64,000 nt of DNA from Rhodovulum visakhapatnamense (GTDB lineage: Bacteria; Pseudomonadota; Alphaproteobacteria; Rhodobacterales; Rhodobacteraceae). The first letter of the stretch is position 1. Every line of letters begins with the position of its first letter. The notes below the pieces were generated by a model. The model searched no databases. It was not told where the DNA came from and saw only the letters and a list, made by a program, of their open reading frames with translations. This document shows, piece after piece, positions 17,124 through 24,846 of the stretch. Location of the stretch: assembly GCF_004365965.1 (NCBI RefSeq), contig NZ_SOEB01000009.1, positions 62,001 to 126,000 on the forward strand, given 5' to 3'. The translations under genes were made by a program, and so were the position numbers.

Positions 17124-18183
17124 TTTGCCCCTCGTCCCGGGTCCCGGCGCCGTTGCGCGCGGGCACCGGGCCGACGTCCTCCGGATCGGCGCCGTTCAGC
17201 GCCCCGGTCTCGTCGCGCACATGATCGGCCACGTGGGCGCCCCGATGGCCTTCGGCGCGCTCGGGCCCGGTGGTGCTGTCGCGCCGGGTCAGAAGTTCCA
17301 GCTCGGCATTCAGCGCCGCGCCGATCAGCGTCACGGCCGCGCTGAGATAGAGCCAGAACAGCAGCGCCACCACCGCCCCGAGCGACCCATAAACCTCGTT
17401 CAGCCGGTCGAAGCTGCGCACATAGGCGGCCAGCGCCACCGACCCCAGCGCCCAGGCGATCACCGCGAAGATTGCCCCCGGCGTCACCCATTGCAGACGC
17501 GCGGCGCGCCGGTTCGGGCCGTAGCGGTAGACCAGCGCGATGGCGATGAACACGACGCCCAGCATCAAGAGCCATTTCAGCAGGATGATCGGCAACTCGA
17601 TGGCCACCGGCAGCTTGACGAAGGCCAGGACTGCCGGGATCAGAACCACCGCCGAGAAGGCCAGCAGCGCCACGACGATCAACACCCCTGTCAGCCCGAC
17701 CGCCACCGCGATGCGCAGGATAGGATTGCCACGGTTCCTTTCGCCGTAGATCGCGTTCAGGCCGCGGATCAGCCCCGCGACCGCGGCCCGCGCACTCCAG
17801 ATCGCCAGAAGGACCGAGATCACGCTGGTCCAGCCCAGCGCCGAGGAACTGGCGCTGACCAGCACAGTCACCTGGCGTTGCAGGATCTCGTAGGCACCGG
17901 CCGGCAACACCTCGGCCGCCATCGAAACCTGTTCCTGCACCATCGCCGGATCAGCCAGAAAGCCCCAGATCGCGATCAGCGCAGCCAGCGCGGGAAAGAT
18001 CGACAGAAAGCTGTAAAAGGCGACGCCCGCCGCGATCAGCGCGACATTGCGTTCGTCCATGCCCTGCCAGACGCGAAAGACGGCCACCCGCCAGTCGCGG
18101 GCGCTGTATTGCGCGGGACGAATCACTGCCTCGCGGCGGCGCGGGGCGGATCGGGTTTCGGTTCCGGCTTCGGCGGGGCTCAT
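17098..18183 (-). CDS. YihY/BrkB family inner-membrane protein
   Basis: A 361-residue YihY family protein with about six transmembrane helices between residues ~30 and 290. The N-terminal block DERNVALIAAGVAFYSFLSIFPALAAL and the later RGLNAIYGERNRGN and GSLGAVVALLFWLYLSA are the family's conserved motifs. The C-terminal ~60 residues are hydrophilic and acidic. YihY proteins were once misnamed RNase BN; their function in the membrane is still unclear, possibly transport. The ATG at 18183 has a GGAGGG ribosome-binding site; upstream frame extension has no similarity. The 3' end overlaps the yejA-like gene by 26 bases, in convergent orientation. Confidence 0.85.
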   Translation of the reverse strand: MSPAEAGTETRSAPRRREAVIRPAQYSARDWRVAVFRVWQGMDERNVALIAAGVAFYSFLSIFPALAALIAIWGFLADPAMVQEQVSMAAEVLPAGAYEILQRQVTVLVSASSSALGWTSVISVLLAIWSARAAVAGLIRGLNAIYGERNRGNPILRIAVAVGLTGVLIVVALLAFSAVVLIPAVLAFVKLPVAIELPIILLKWLLMLGVVFIAIALVYRYGPNRRAARLQWVTPGAIFAVIAWALGSVALAAYVRSFDRLNEVYGSLGAVVALLFWLYLSAAVTLIGAALNAELELLTRRDSTTGPERAEGHRGAHVADHVRDETGALNGADPEDVGPVPARNGAGTRDEGQTNEAPRPT

Positions 18184-18443
18184 GCCATGCCCTCCGACCG
18201 GAAACAGGCTGTGCCGGACCGGGGGCCCGGGCGGGCAGACGGGAACGAAAGGTTCAAGGGCATCTCCTCCGGGGCTGCAAGATCGTGGCATTCAACGCGC
18301 GAGACCGCGCGCGGTTCCCGCCATTGGCGAACGTGGCCTCGCAGGCAAGCGTTGACGGGTTGCGGCATGGAACGGCTGGCAACCCGGGGCGTTGCGGCTC
18401 TGCCCTGCCCGGAACCGGGCGCTTCAAAGGACACCCGCCACCG

Positions 18444-19355
18444 ATGACCCGCCCCGCCGCCGTCTGCCTCATCGTCAACGACCGCGCCGGAGACCATTCC
18501 GGCCCGGCCTCTCGCAGCGAGATGCTGCGCGATCTTCTCGACCGAACCGGGCTCGAGGCCGAGATCCGCAGCCCGCGCCCCGGCCAGAGCCTGACGGCGC
18601 TGGCCCATGAGGCGCTGGACCAGGGTTGCGGCACGCTGGTTGCAGCGGGCGGCGACGGCACGATCTGCGCCGTGGCCGAGGCCTGCCATGACCGCGACGC
18701 GACGCTTGGCGTGATCCCGCAAGGCACGTTCAACTATTTCGCGCGCGGGCTCGGCATCCCGCTGGACCCCGAGGCGGCGGTCGCAGCACTGGCCGGAGGA
18801 ACCACCGCCGAGCTGCGCCTTGGCGAGGTCAACGGCGCGGTCTTTCTCAACAATGCAAGCCTCGGGCTTTATCCCGCGATCCTCGAACGGCGCGAGACCA
18901 CCTATCGCCGCTGGGGCCGGAGCCGCGCCGCCGCCTACTGGTCGGTGGCCCAGACGCTGGTCGGCATGCGCCGGGCGATGCGGCTGCGGATCGACCTTGA
19001 CGGCCAGACCCTGACCCTGCGCACACCGCTGGCTTTCGTTGCCAACAGCGCCTACCAGCTGCGGCAGTTCAATCTCGGCGGCATCGATGCGCTCGAGACG
19101 GGCGCCTTCCCGCTGTTCACCGCCCCCGCCGCCAGCCGGGCCGAGATCGCCCGGGCGACGCTGGGGCTTGCGCTGCGCGCGGCGCAGGAGGGTCAGGATT
19201 TCGAACTGCACCGCGCGTCGCGGATCGTGATCGACCCGGGGCGGCCCAGGGTCCTGGTCGCGCGCGACGGCGAACGGCAGATGATGCAGGCGCCGCTGAC
19301 GATCCGCCGCCGCGACCGGCCGCTGCGCGTGCTGGTGCCGGGCGCGGCCGCGTGA
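18444..19355 (+). CDS. diacylglycerol/lipid kinase family protein
   Basis: A 303-residue protein with a diacylglycerol-kinase catalytic domain. GGDGT at 69-73 is the ATP-binding motif, followed by GVIPQGTFNYFARGLGIP and the substrate block FLNNASLGLYP. Such proteins (YegS/DagK group) phosphorylate diacylglycerol or other lipids; the true substrate is unknown. The start at 18444 was chosen because residues before it lack similarity, although the upstream AAAGGACACC is somewhat far. Its stop overlaps the GTG start of the metallophosphoesterase gene (GTGA), so the two are coupled and may act on the same lipid or phosphate metabolite. Confidence 0.82.
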   Translation: MTRPAAVCLIVNDRAGDHSGPASRSEMLRDLLDRTGLEAEIRSPRPGQSLTALAHEALDQGCGTLVAAGGDGTICAVAEACHDRDATLGVIPQGTFNYFARGLGIPLDPEAAVAALAGGTTAELRLGEVNGAVFLNNASLGLYPAILERRETTYRRWGRSRAAAYWSVAQTLVGMRRAMRLRIDLDGQTLTLRTPLAFVANSAYQLRQFNLGGIDALETGAFPLFTAPAASRAEIARATLGLALRAAQEGQDFELHRASRIVIDPGRPRVLVARDGERQMMQAPLTIRRRDRPLRVLVPGAAA

Positions 19356-20140
19356 TCCGGATCGCGCATATCTCGGACCTGCATTTCGGCCGCACCGCGC
19401 CCGAACTGCTGGACCCGCTGCTTGACGCGCTGAACGGGGACAAGACCGATCTGGTGGCGGTCACCGGCGATCTGACCCAGCGCGCCCGGACCGGCCAGTT
19501 CCGCGCCGCGCGCGGCTTTCTCGACCGGATCGAGGCCCCCTGGCTGGCGGTGCCCGGCAATCACGACGTACCGCTCGACAATCCTTGGCTGCGGCTGCTG
19601 CGCCCTTACGCCCGCTATCGCCGCCATATCTCGGCCGATCTGGCGCCCCGGACCCAAATCGGCACGCTGACGGTTCAGGGGTTCAACACCGTCGATCCGC
19701 TGCGCTGGCAGCGCGGCAAGGTCAGGCGCCGCGATCTCGACGCGGCCTGCGCGGCCTTCGAGGGCGCGCCGGGCCCGCGTCTTGCCATGGCACATCACCC
19801 GTTCGAACAGGCCCCCGGCACGCCGAAACGTCTGATGAAACATGCCGCGCCCTCGCTCGAGGCGCTGGCGCGCTGCGGCGCCGACATCGTGCTGTCGGGC
19901 CATCTGCACCGCTGGCGGGCCGAGCCGTTCCTGACCCGCGAGGCTGGACGTCGGGTCTTGCAGGTGCATGTGGGCACCGGGCTCTCGACCCGGCTGCGCG
20001 GGCAGGAAAACGACTTCGCCCGGCTGGCCATCGAGGGCGACCAGATCGAGCTGACCCGGATGGTGGCGCGCGAGGGTGCGTTCCGGCCCGAAAGCGTCAC
20101 GGTCTTCCGCAAGGGGTTGTCGGGCTGGACCGGGGTCTGA
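19352..20140 (+). CDS. calcineurin-like metallophosphoesterase
   Basis: A 262-residue metallophosphoesterase with all signature motifs of the fold: D9-x-H11 in ISDLHF, GDLTQRA, GNHD, AHHPF and GHLH. The two metal ions would sit between these residues. It resembles the Icc/CpdA group that hydrolyses phosphodiesters such as cAMP or nucleotide-lipid intermediates, but the substrate cannot be deduced. It starts with GTG overlapping the stop of the lipid kinase-like gene. It ends 15 bases before the convergent emrB stop. No signal peptide, so it is cytoplasmic. Confidence 0.85.
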   Translation: MIRIAHISDLHFGRTAPELLDPLLDALNGDKTDLVAVTGDLTQRARTGQFRAARGFLDRIEAPWLAVPGNHDVPLDNPWLRLLRPYARYRRHISADLAPRTQIGTLTVQGFNTVDPLRWQRGKVRRRDLDAACAAFEGAPGPRLAMAHHPFEQAPGTPKRLMKHAAPSLEALARCGADIVLSGHLHRWRAEPFLTREAGRRVLQVHVGTGLSTRLRGQENDFARLAIEGDQIELTRMVAREGAFRPESVTVFRKGLSGWTGV

Positions 20141-20155
20141 GCCGGATCGCCCGCG

Positions 20156-21700
20156 CTAGTGGCCGCCCCCGCCCGCCCGCTGCGGTGCCCGCATCAGGAA
20201 AGCGGTCACCGCAAGCCCCGCGAACAGCACCGCCAGCATCAGGAAGACGTCGATGAAGGACATCACCGTTGCCTGCTGGCGCACCCGCGCGGCCATCTGC
20301 GCCAGCGCCCCGGTCTGCCCGTCGAGACCGCGCGACGAGAGGTTCCCGGCCATCAGCGAAAGCTGCCGCATCGCCTCGTCATTGGTCCAGGTGATGGCCT
20401 CGCGCAGGCGGTCGTAATGGAGCGCACCCCGGTCGGAAAGCTGGGTGTTGATGACCGCCAGCCCGACCGCACCGCCAAGGTTGCGCATCAGGTTGAACAG
20501 CCCCGAGCCGCCCTTCATCTTGTCGCGCGACAGCGTGCCGAGCGCGAGGTTGTTGATCGGCACCATGCTCAGCATCAGCGACATGCCGCGCAGGATCTGC
20601 GGCACCAGCAGTTCCTGGAAATCCCACTCGGCGGTCATGCCGGTCAGCATCCAGGTCGAGATCGCGAAGCCGACGAAGCCTACAAGCAGCATCAGTCGCA
20701 GATCGACCCGGCCCGCCAGAAAGCCCGCAATCGGTGCTGTGACGAACATCGCCAGCCCCGAAACGAAGACCGTCTCGCCGATCATCAGGCTGTCATAGCC
20801 GCGGATCGAGGCCAGATAGAGCGGGTAAAGATAGGTCAGCCCGTAAAGCCCGATCCCCATCACGAAGCTGAAGGCCGACCCGACCGCGAAATTGACATTG
20901 CCGAAGGCCGACAGATCGACGATGGGCTCGTCGCGGGTCAGCACCCTGTAGAAGGTGACGATGCCGCCGACCAGCGTCACGACGACGAAGACCGCGACCG
21001 TTTCATCGGCCAGCCAGTCATTGCCCGGCCCCTCTTCCAGCACGTATTCAAGCCCGCCCAGAAACGCCGCCAGCGACAGCAGGCCCCACCAGTCGAACCG
21101 CTCGAAGAGGCTCCAGTTCGGGCGGTCGAAATCGATCAGCAGGAAGGCCCCCAGCGTCACGCCGATGCCGGGCAGCACATTTACCAGAAAGAGCCAGTGC
21201 CAGGACAGCGTGTAGCTGAGATAGCCGCCGACCGTCGGCCCGACGGTCGGCGCCAGCGTGGCGATCAGACCGATGATCGGCGAGACCACGTTGCGTTTCG
21301 AGGGCGGAAAGATGGTGAAGGCCGCAGCAAAAACCGAGGGGATCATGCCGCCGCCCAGGAACCCCTGCAGCGCGCGCCACAGGATCATCTCTTCGATGCT
21401 GGTCGAGGTGGCGCAAAGAAAGCTCGAAATGGTGAAGCCCGCCGCCGACAGCGCGAACAGATAGCGCGTCGACATCATCCGGGCGAGAAAGCCCGACAGC
21501 GGGATCATCACCACCTCGGAGATCAGATAGCTGGTCTGGACCCAGCTGATCTCGTCGGGGCTGGCGGCAAGCCCGGCCTGGATCTCGGACAGCGAGGCCG
21601 AGACGATCTGGATGTCCAGGATCGCCATGAACATGCCGAACACCATGACCACGAAGGCGATGGCGCGGCGCGGCGTCAGATGCGGCTCGTCGGCGGACAT
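20156..21700 (-). CDS. emrB: DHA2-family multidrug efflux MFS transporter (EmrB-like)
   Basis: A 514-residue, 14-helix major facilitator of the drug:H+ antiporter-2 type. The N-terminal segment FGMFMAILDIQIVSASLSEIQ has the family D-x-x-I-V pattern in helix 1, and the motif FRALQGFLGGGMIPS-like stretch WRALQGFLGGGMIPSV follows in helix 4. With the membrane-fusion protein encoded just upstream and an outer-membrane channel, it pumps hydrophobic drugs out of the cell. It is the second gene of an emrA-emrB operon, 27 bases after emrA, and is predicted to be controlled by the divergent TetR gene. Confidence 0.92.
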   Translation of the reverse strand: MSADEPHLTPRRAIAFVVMVFGMFMAILDIQIVSASLSEIQAGLAASPDEISWVQTSYLISEVVMIPLSGFLARMMSTRYLFALSAAGFTISSFLCATSTSIEEMILWRALQGFLGGGMIPSVFAAAFTIFPPSKRNVVSPIIGLIATLAPTVGPTVGGYLSYTLSWHWLFLVNVLPGIGVTLGAFLLIDFDRPNWSLFERFDWWGLLSLAAFLGGLEYVLEEGPGNDWLADETVAVFVVVTLVGGIVTFYRVLTRDEPIVDLSAFGNVNFAVGSAFSFVMGIGLYGLTYLYPLYLASIRGYDSLMIGETVFVSGLAMFVTAPIAGFLAGRVDLRLMLLVGFVGFAISTWMLTGMTAEWDFQELLVPQILRGMSLMLSMVPINNLALGTLSRDKMKGGSGLFNLMRNLGGAVGLAVINTQLSDRGALHYDRLREAITWTNDEAMRQLSLMAGNLSSRGLDGQTGALAQMAARVRQQATVMSFIDVFLMLAVLFAGLAVTAFLMRAPQRAGGGGH

Positions 21701-21727
21701 GATTTCGCGGGCCCCGGAGCGCGGCGC

Positions 21728-22879
21728 CTAGTGCACGCTGGCCAGCCGCGAGGCAGCCGCGTCGCCGGTGCGCGTGTCGACCGACACCACCGCCGACAGC
21801 CCGGCGCGCAGCTGTCCGGTCGCCAGCGCCTCGGGCGGCAGCTGGATGCGCACCGGCACCCGCTGCACGACCTTGGTGAAGTTGCCGGTCGCGTTCTCGG
21901 CCGGAAGCAACGAAAAGACCGCCCCGGTCGCGGGTGCGGCCGAGGTGACCTTGCCCTCGAAGCGCCGGCCGGGCAGCGCGTCCAGCGTGACCTCGACCGT
22001 GGCGCCGGGGGCGATGCCCTGCATCTGGGTTTCCTTGAAGTTCGCCTCGACATAGAGCGCATCGTCAGGGACCAGCGCGGCCAGCCGGGTGCCTGCGGTC
22101 ACCAGATCGCCGGGCTCGAGCCCCAGATTGGCCAGCGTGCCGTCGGTCGGCGCACGCAGCACCGTGCGGTCGAGGTCGCGGCGGGCCTGATCCACAGCGA
22201 GTTCGAGCTGGTGCTTGTCGCCCTCGGCCTCGGCCCGCTGGGCGATCAGCACATTGACCTCGGCGCGCGCGCTGGCCACGGCGGCGGTGGTCTTGGCCAG
22301 CGTCGCCCGCGCGGTGTCGTGATCCTCGGTCGCGGTATCGAGCTGGGCCACCGCCGCAAAATTGCGCTCGACCAGCCCCTTGACCCGCTCAAGCGCGTTG
22401 GTCGCGGTGCGAAGCTGGGCCTCGGCGGCGTCGCGGTCGGCCTCGGCCTGCACGACGGCGGCGCGCGCGGCAGCGATCTGGGCGTCGATCCGGCCAAGCG
22501 TGCGATCGGCCGTGGCGGCGCGGCTTTCGGCGGTGGCCAGCGCGATGCGATAATCGTCATCCTCCAGCCGCACCAGCACGTCGCCCGCATGGACATGGGC
22601 GTTTTCCTCGACCGGCAGGCTTTTGACATAGCCCTGCACCCGGCTGGAAATCATGGCGATATCGGCCTGGACATAGGCATCGTCGGTATGCTCGACGAAC
22701 CGGCCATGGGTCCAGTAACCCCAGCCGGCATAGCCCGCCCCGCCCAGCGCCAGCACCGCCAGAACCGCCAGCACCGGCTTGCGGCGCGACCGTTTCGGCG
22801 CGGCGGGACCGTCGCCGGTCGGCGGCACGGCACCGGCATCGGCAGGGGGCTCGCGCATCAGGGTTTCCGGCTTCGACAT
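21728..22879 (-). CDS. emrA: HlyD-family membrane-fusion protein (EmrA-like)
   Basis: A 383-residue periplasmic adaptor. One transmembrane helix near residues 25-48 (KPVLAVLAVLALGGAGYAG) anchors it; the lipoyl-type half GRFVEHTDDAYVQADIAMISSRV minus its ends and VEENAHVHAGDVLVRLEDDDY follow; a long Ala-rich coiled-coil hairpin occupies ~100-200; then the second lipoyl half with APTDGTLANLGLEPGDLV. It links EmrB to an outer-membrane channel. The start at 22879 (MSKPETLM) is the first ATG; a GTG at 22903 is possible but has no ribosome-binding site. It is the first gene of the pump operon. Confidence 0.9.
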   Translation of the reverse strand: MSKPETLMREPPADAGAVPPTGDGPAAPKRSRRKPVLAVLAVLALGGAGYAGWGYWTHGRFVEHTDDAYVQADIAMISSRVQGYVKSLPVEENAHVHAGDVLVRLEDDDYRIALATAESRAATADRTLGRIDAQIAAARAAVVQAEADRDAAEAQLRTATNALERVKGLVERNFAAVAQLDTATEDHDTARATLAKTTAAVASARAEVNVLIAQRAEAEGDKHQLELAVDQARRDLDRTVLRAPTDGTLANLGLEPGDLVTAGTRLAALVPDDALYVEANFKETQMQGIAPGATVEVTLDALPGRRFEGKVTSAAPATGAVFSLLPAENATGNFTKVVQRVPVRIQLPPEALATGQLRAGLSAVVSVDTRTGDAAASRLASVH

Positions 22880-22949
22880 CGGGACAGCTTTCGGAGAAGG
22901 CACAGGAGCGGCGGGACGTGAGAAAGTCTGGCGGGACCGGCACAGGGCC

Positions 22950-22973
22950 GGATCGAACCGCGCGGTTCGATCC
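22950..22973. promoter_or_regulatory. perfect palindrome, predicted TetR operator O1
   Basis: A 24-bp perfect palindrome with arms GGATCGAACCG and CGGTTCGATCC around CG. The inner half-sites ATCGAACCG/CGGTTCGAT recur at 23010-23029. It lies 71 bases upstream of emrA, between the pump operon and the divergent TetR gene, the normal place for a TetR operator. Confidence 0.8.
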
Positions 22974-23009
22974 CCGTCTAGGGCATCGCCGCGAGTCGAT
23001 CAAGGCTTT

Positions 23010-23029
23010 ATCGAACCGGTCGGTTCGAT
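23010..23029. promoter_or_regulatory. inverted repeat, predicted TetR operator O2
   Basis: Half-sites ATCGAACCG (23010-23018) and CGGTTCGAT (23021-23029) separated by GT, the same half-sites as at 22950-22973. The two centres are 58 bp apart. On the minus strand a TTGATC at 22998-23003 with 17 bases to TAGACG could be the emrAB promoter lying between the two operators. Confidence 0.75.
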
Positions 23030-23113
23030 TAAATGGTCTGACGGCGACGGGCCTGTCGACTCCCGTCAGGCCGCCAGGATCATGCCCTCGGGACCAAGAA
23101 AGGACCGGCACAG

Positions 23114-23794
23114 ATGCCGCAAGGCGCCAGCCGAACCGACAGCGACACCTGCCCCGGCGGCCGCGTTTGCCGGCGCCATGCGGCGGGCGAGGACCCCGCC
23201 AAGCGCGACCAGATCCTGCAGGGCGCGATGAAGGAGTTCCTGGAAAAGGGCTTCGACGGCGCCAGCATGAACGAGATCTGCCGGGCCGCCGGGGTCTCGA
23301 AGGGTACGCTTTACGTCTATTTCGAGGATAAGCTCGATCTTTTCGTGGCCCTTGTAGCGCGCGAGCGCCAGGCGATCTTCGCGGGCTTCGACGCGCTTTT
23401 GAAAGGCGATCTGCCGCTCGAGGACAAGCTGACCCGGTTCGGCCAGCGCCTCGCCTCGACGATCTGCACCGATCATGTGATCCAGTGGCAGCGCACCATC
23501 GCGGGCATCGTCGACCGCATGCCCGAACTTGGGGCGCGGTTCTACGAGGCGGCCGCCCAGCGGACCCATGACGACCTGAACGCGCTTTTGCGCCGCGAAC
23601 GCGCCGCCGGGCGGCTGGACGTCCCCGACCCCGAGCGGGCCAGTGCCCAGTTCATCGAACTGACCGTGGCCGGCATCTGGCGCGCCCGGCTCTTCGGCAA
23701 ACGCCGGACCGACCCCGAGCCCGACGAGATCGAGGCCTCGGTCGCCTCGGCCGTTCAGGTCTTCATGGCGGCCTACGGCCGGACCAGCGGCTGA
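23114..23794 (+). CDS. TetR family transcriptional regulator
   Basis: A 226-residue TetR repressor. The helix-turn-helix is at about 51-71 (SMNEICRAAGVSKGTLYVYF), preceded by ILQGAMKEFLEKGFDG, the usual first helix. The C-terminal ligand-binding domain, residues ~80-220, is of the AefR/AcrR-like type. It is divergent from emrAB and the gap holds two matching inverted repeats, so it most likely represses the pump and itself until a drug binds. The ATG at 23114 follows AAAGGACCGG. The ~25 residues before the DNA-binding domain are Cys/Arg-rich and unusual for TetR; a downstream start near residue 26 cannot be excluded. Confidence 0.88.
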   Translation: MPQGASRTDSDTCPGGRVCRRHAAGEDPAKRDQILQGAMKEFLEKGFDGASMNEICRAAGVSKGTLYVYFEDKLDLFVALVARERQAIFAGFDALLKGDLPLEDKLTRFGQRLASTICTDHVIQWQRTIAGIVDRMPELGARFYEAAAQRTHDDLNALLRRERAAGRLDVPDPERASAQFIELTVAGIWRARLFGKRRTDPEPDEIEASVASAVQVFMAAYGRTSG

Positions 23795-23828
23795 CAGGGG
23801 CCTGTTGCGCCGGGCCCGAGGGGCGGCC

Positions 23829-24590
23829 TCAATCTGCGATCTCGACCCGGGTGTTCCAGGCCCGGCACCGCTCGGCCAGCATCCCGGGCAAGGGGCGGTC
23901 GGTGAACAGCGCATCGAGATCGCCCAGCGAGGCGATCCGCACCGGCGCGGTCCGTTCGAACTTGGTGGCGTCGGCGACCAGAAAAGTGCGCCGGGCCTGC
24001 GAAATCACGGTCTGGCTGACGCCGACCTCGCGGATGTCGAAATCCAGCAGATCGCCATCCTCGTCCAGCGCCGAACAGCCGATCACCGCGTAATCGACCT
24101 TGAAGGCCTGGATCGCCCGCATGGTCAGCGTACCGACCAGCCCCGCATCCGACCGCCGAAGCGTGCCGCCCGCCACCACGATCTCGCAATCGGGATTCTC
24201 GACCAGAATATTGGCCACGTTCATGTTGTTGGTCACGACCAGAAGGTTGCGGTGATGCGAGAGCTCGCGCGCGACCGCCTCGGTCGAGGTCCCGATATTG
24301 AGAAAGACCGACGCCTCGTCGGGGATCGCCCGGGCACAGCGCCGGGCAATGGCGGCCTTGGCCTCGGGGTTCAGGTCGCGCCGGTGTTCGTAGCCGATAT
24401 TGGTCACGCCCGAGGGCAGGATCGCCCCGCCATGCACCCGCTCGAGCTTGCCCGCCTCGGCCAGATCGGCGAGGTCGCGGCGGATGGTCTGGACCGTCAC
24501 CCCGAAATGTTCGGCCAGCGCCTCGACGGTGACACGGCCATCGCGGCGGGCGATGTCGAGGATGTCGGGGGCGCGCAGGGTCTGGGACAT
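23829..24590 (-). CDS. glpR: DeoR-family repressor of glycerol metabolism
   Basis: A 253-residue DeoR/GlpR regulator. The N-terminal winged helix reads ILDIARRDGRVTVEALAEHF, then VTVQTIRRDLADLAEAG and the VHGGAI signature; the C-terminal sugar-phosphate-binding domain contains FLNIGTSTEAVARELSH and the later YAVIGCSALDEDGDLLDFD. GlpR of this type releases DNA when sn-glycerol-3-phosphate binds. It is divergent from glpD and the glycerol ABC transporter operon, which it should repress. The ATG at 24590 has an AAGGAAAG ribosome-binding site; the frame upstream shows no coding similarity. Confidence 0.92.
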   Translation of the reverse strand: MSQTLRAPDILDIARRDGRVTVEALAEHFGVTVQTIRRDLADLAEAGKLERVHGGAILPSGVTNIGYEHRRDLNPEAKAAIARRCARAIPDEASVFLNIGTSTEAVARELSHHRNLLVVTNNMNVANILVENPDCEIVVAGGTLRRSDAGLVGTLTMRAIQAFKVDYAVIGCSALDEDGDLLDFDIREVGVSQTVISQARRTFLVADATKFERTAPVRIASLGDLDALFTDRPLPGMLAERCRAWNTRVEIAD

Positions 24591-24613
24591 CGGCTTTCCT
24601 TTCCGCTCCAAAT

Positions 24614-24822
24614 TGTTCGATTTGCCGACGCCCCGCAAGCGGCGCGACCCGGATTGGCGGCACAGATCGCCTGCGTTCCGCGGCGAAGACGCGCGCATGC
24701 TGCAAATGCGAAAGGCATGTTCGGCCAATCGCGCATAAGGCTGCGCGCTTCAGATCATAGCGAACAGAAAGGGAATAAAAACGAAGATTCCGATTGACGC
24801 AACTTGTCGCAGCGTGGTTCGT
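24614..24822. promoter_or_regulatory. glpR-glpD divergent control region with TGTTCG half-sites
   Basis: TGTTCG occurs at 24614-24619 and 24718-24723, its complement CGAACA at 24761-24766, and GTTCG at 24817-24821. These resemble the half-sites of the E. coli GlpR operator (consensus ATGTTCG...CGAACAT). The copy at 24717 reads ATGTTCGGCCAATCGCGCAT, a degenerate palindrome. A TTGACG at 24794-24799 may be a -35 element for glpD; no good -10 follows. Confidence 0.45.
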
Positions 24823-24846
24823 TGAGTCTACCGAAAGGACCGATTC

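Noticed and set aside
20159-22921. A 920-codon open frame on the plus strand
   Set aside because: It mirrors emrB and emrA and crosses their intergenic gap; the protein is compositionally odd and has no domain.
22961-23031. GGTTCGATCC, resembling a tRNA T-arm
   Set aside because: It is half of a perfect palindrome with a matching copy nearby, and no acceptor or anticodon stems surround it.
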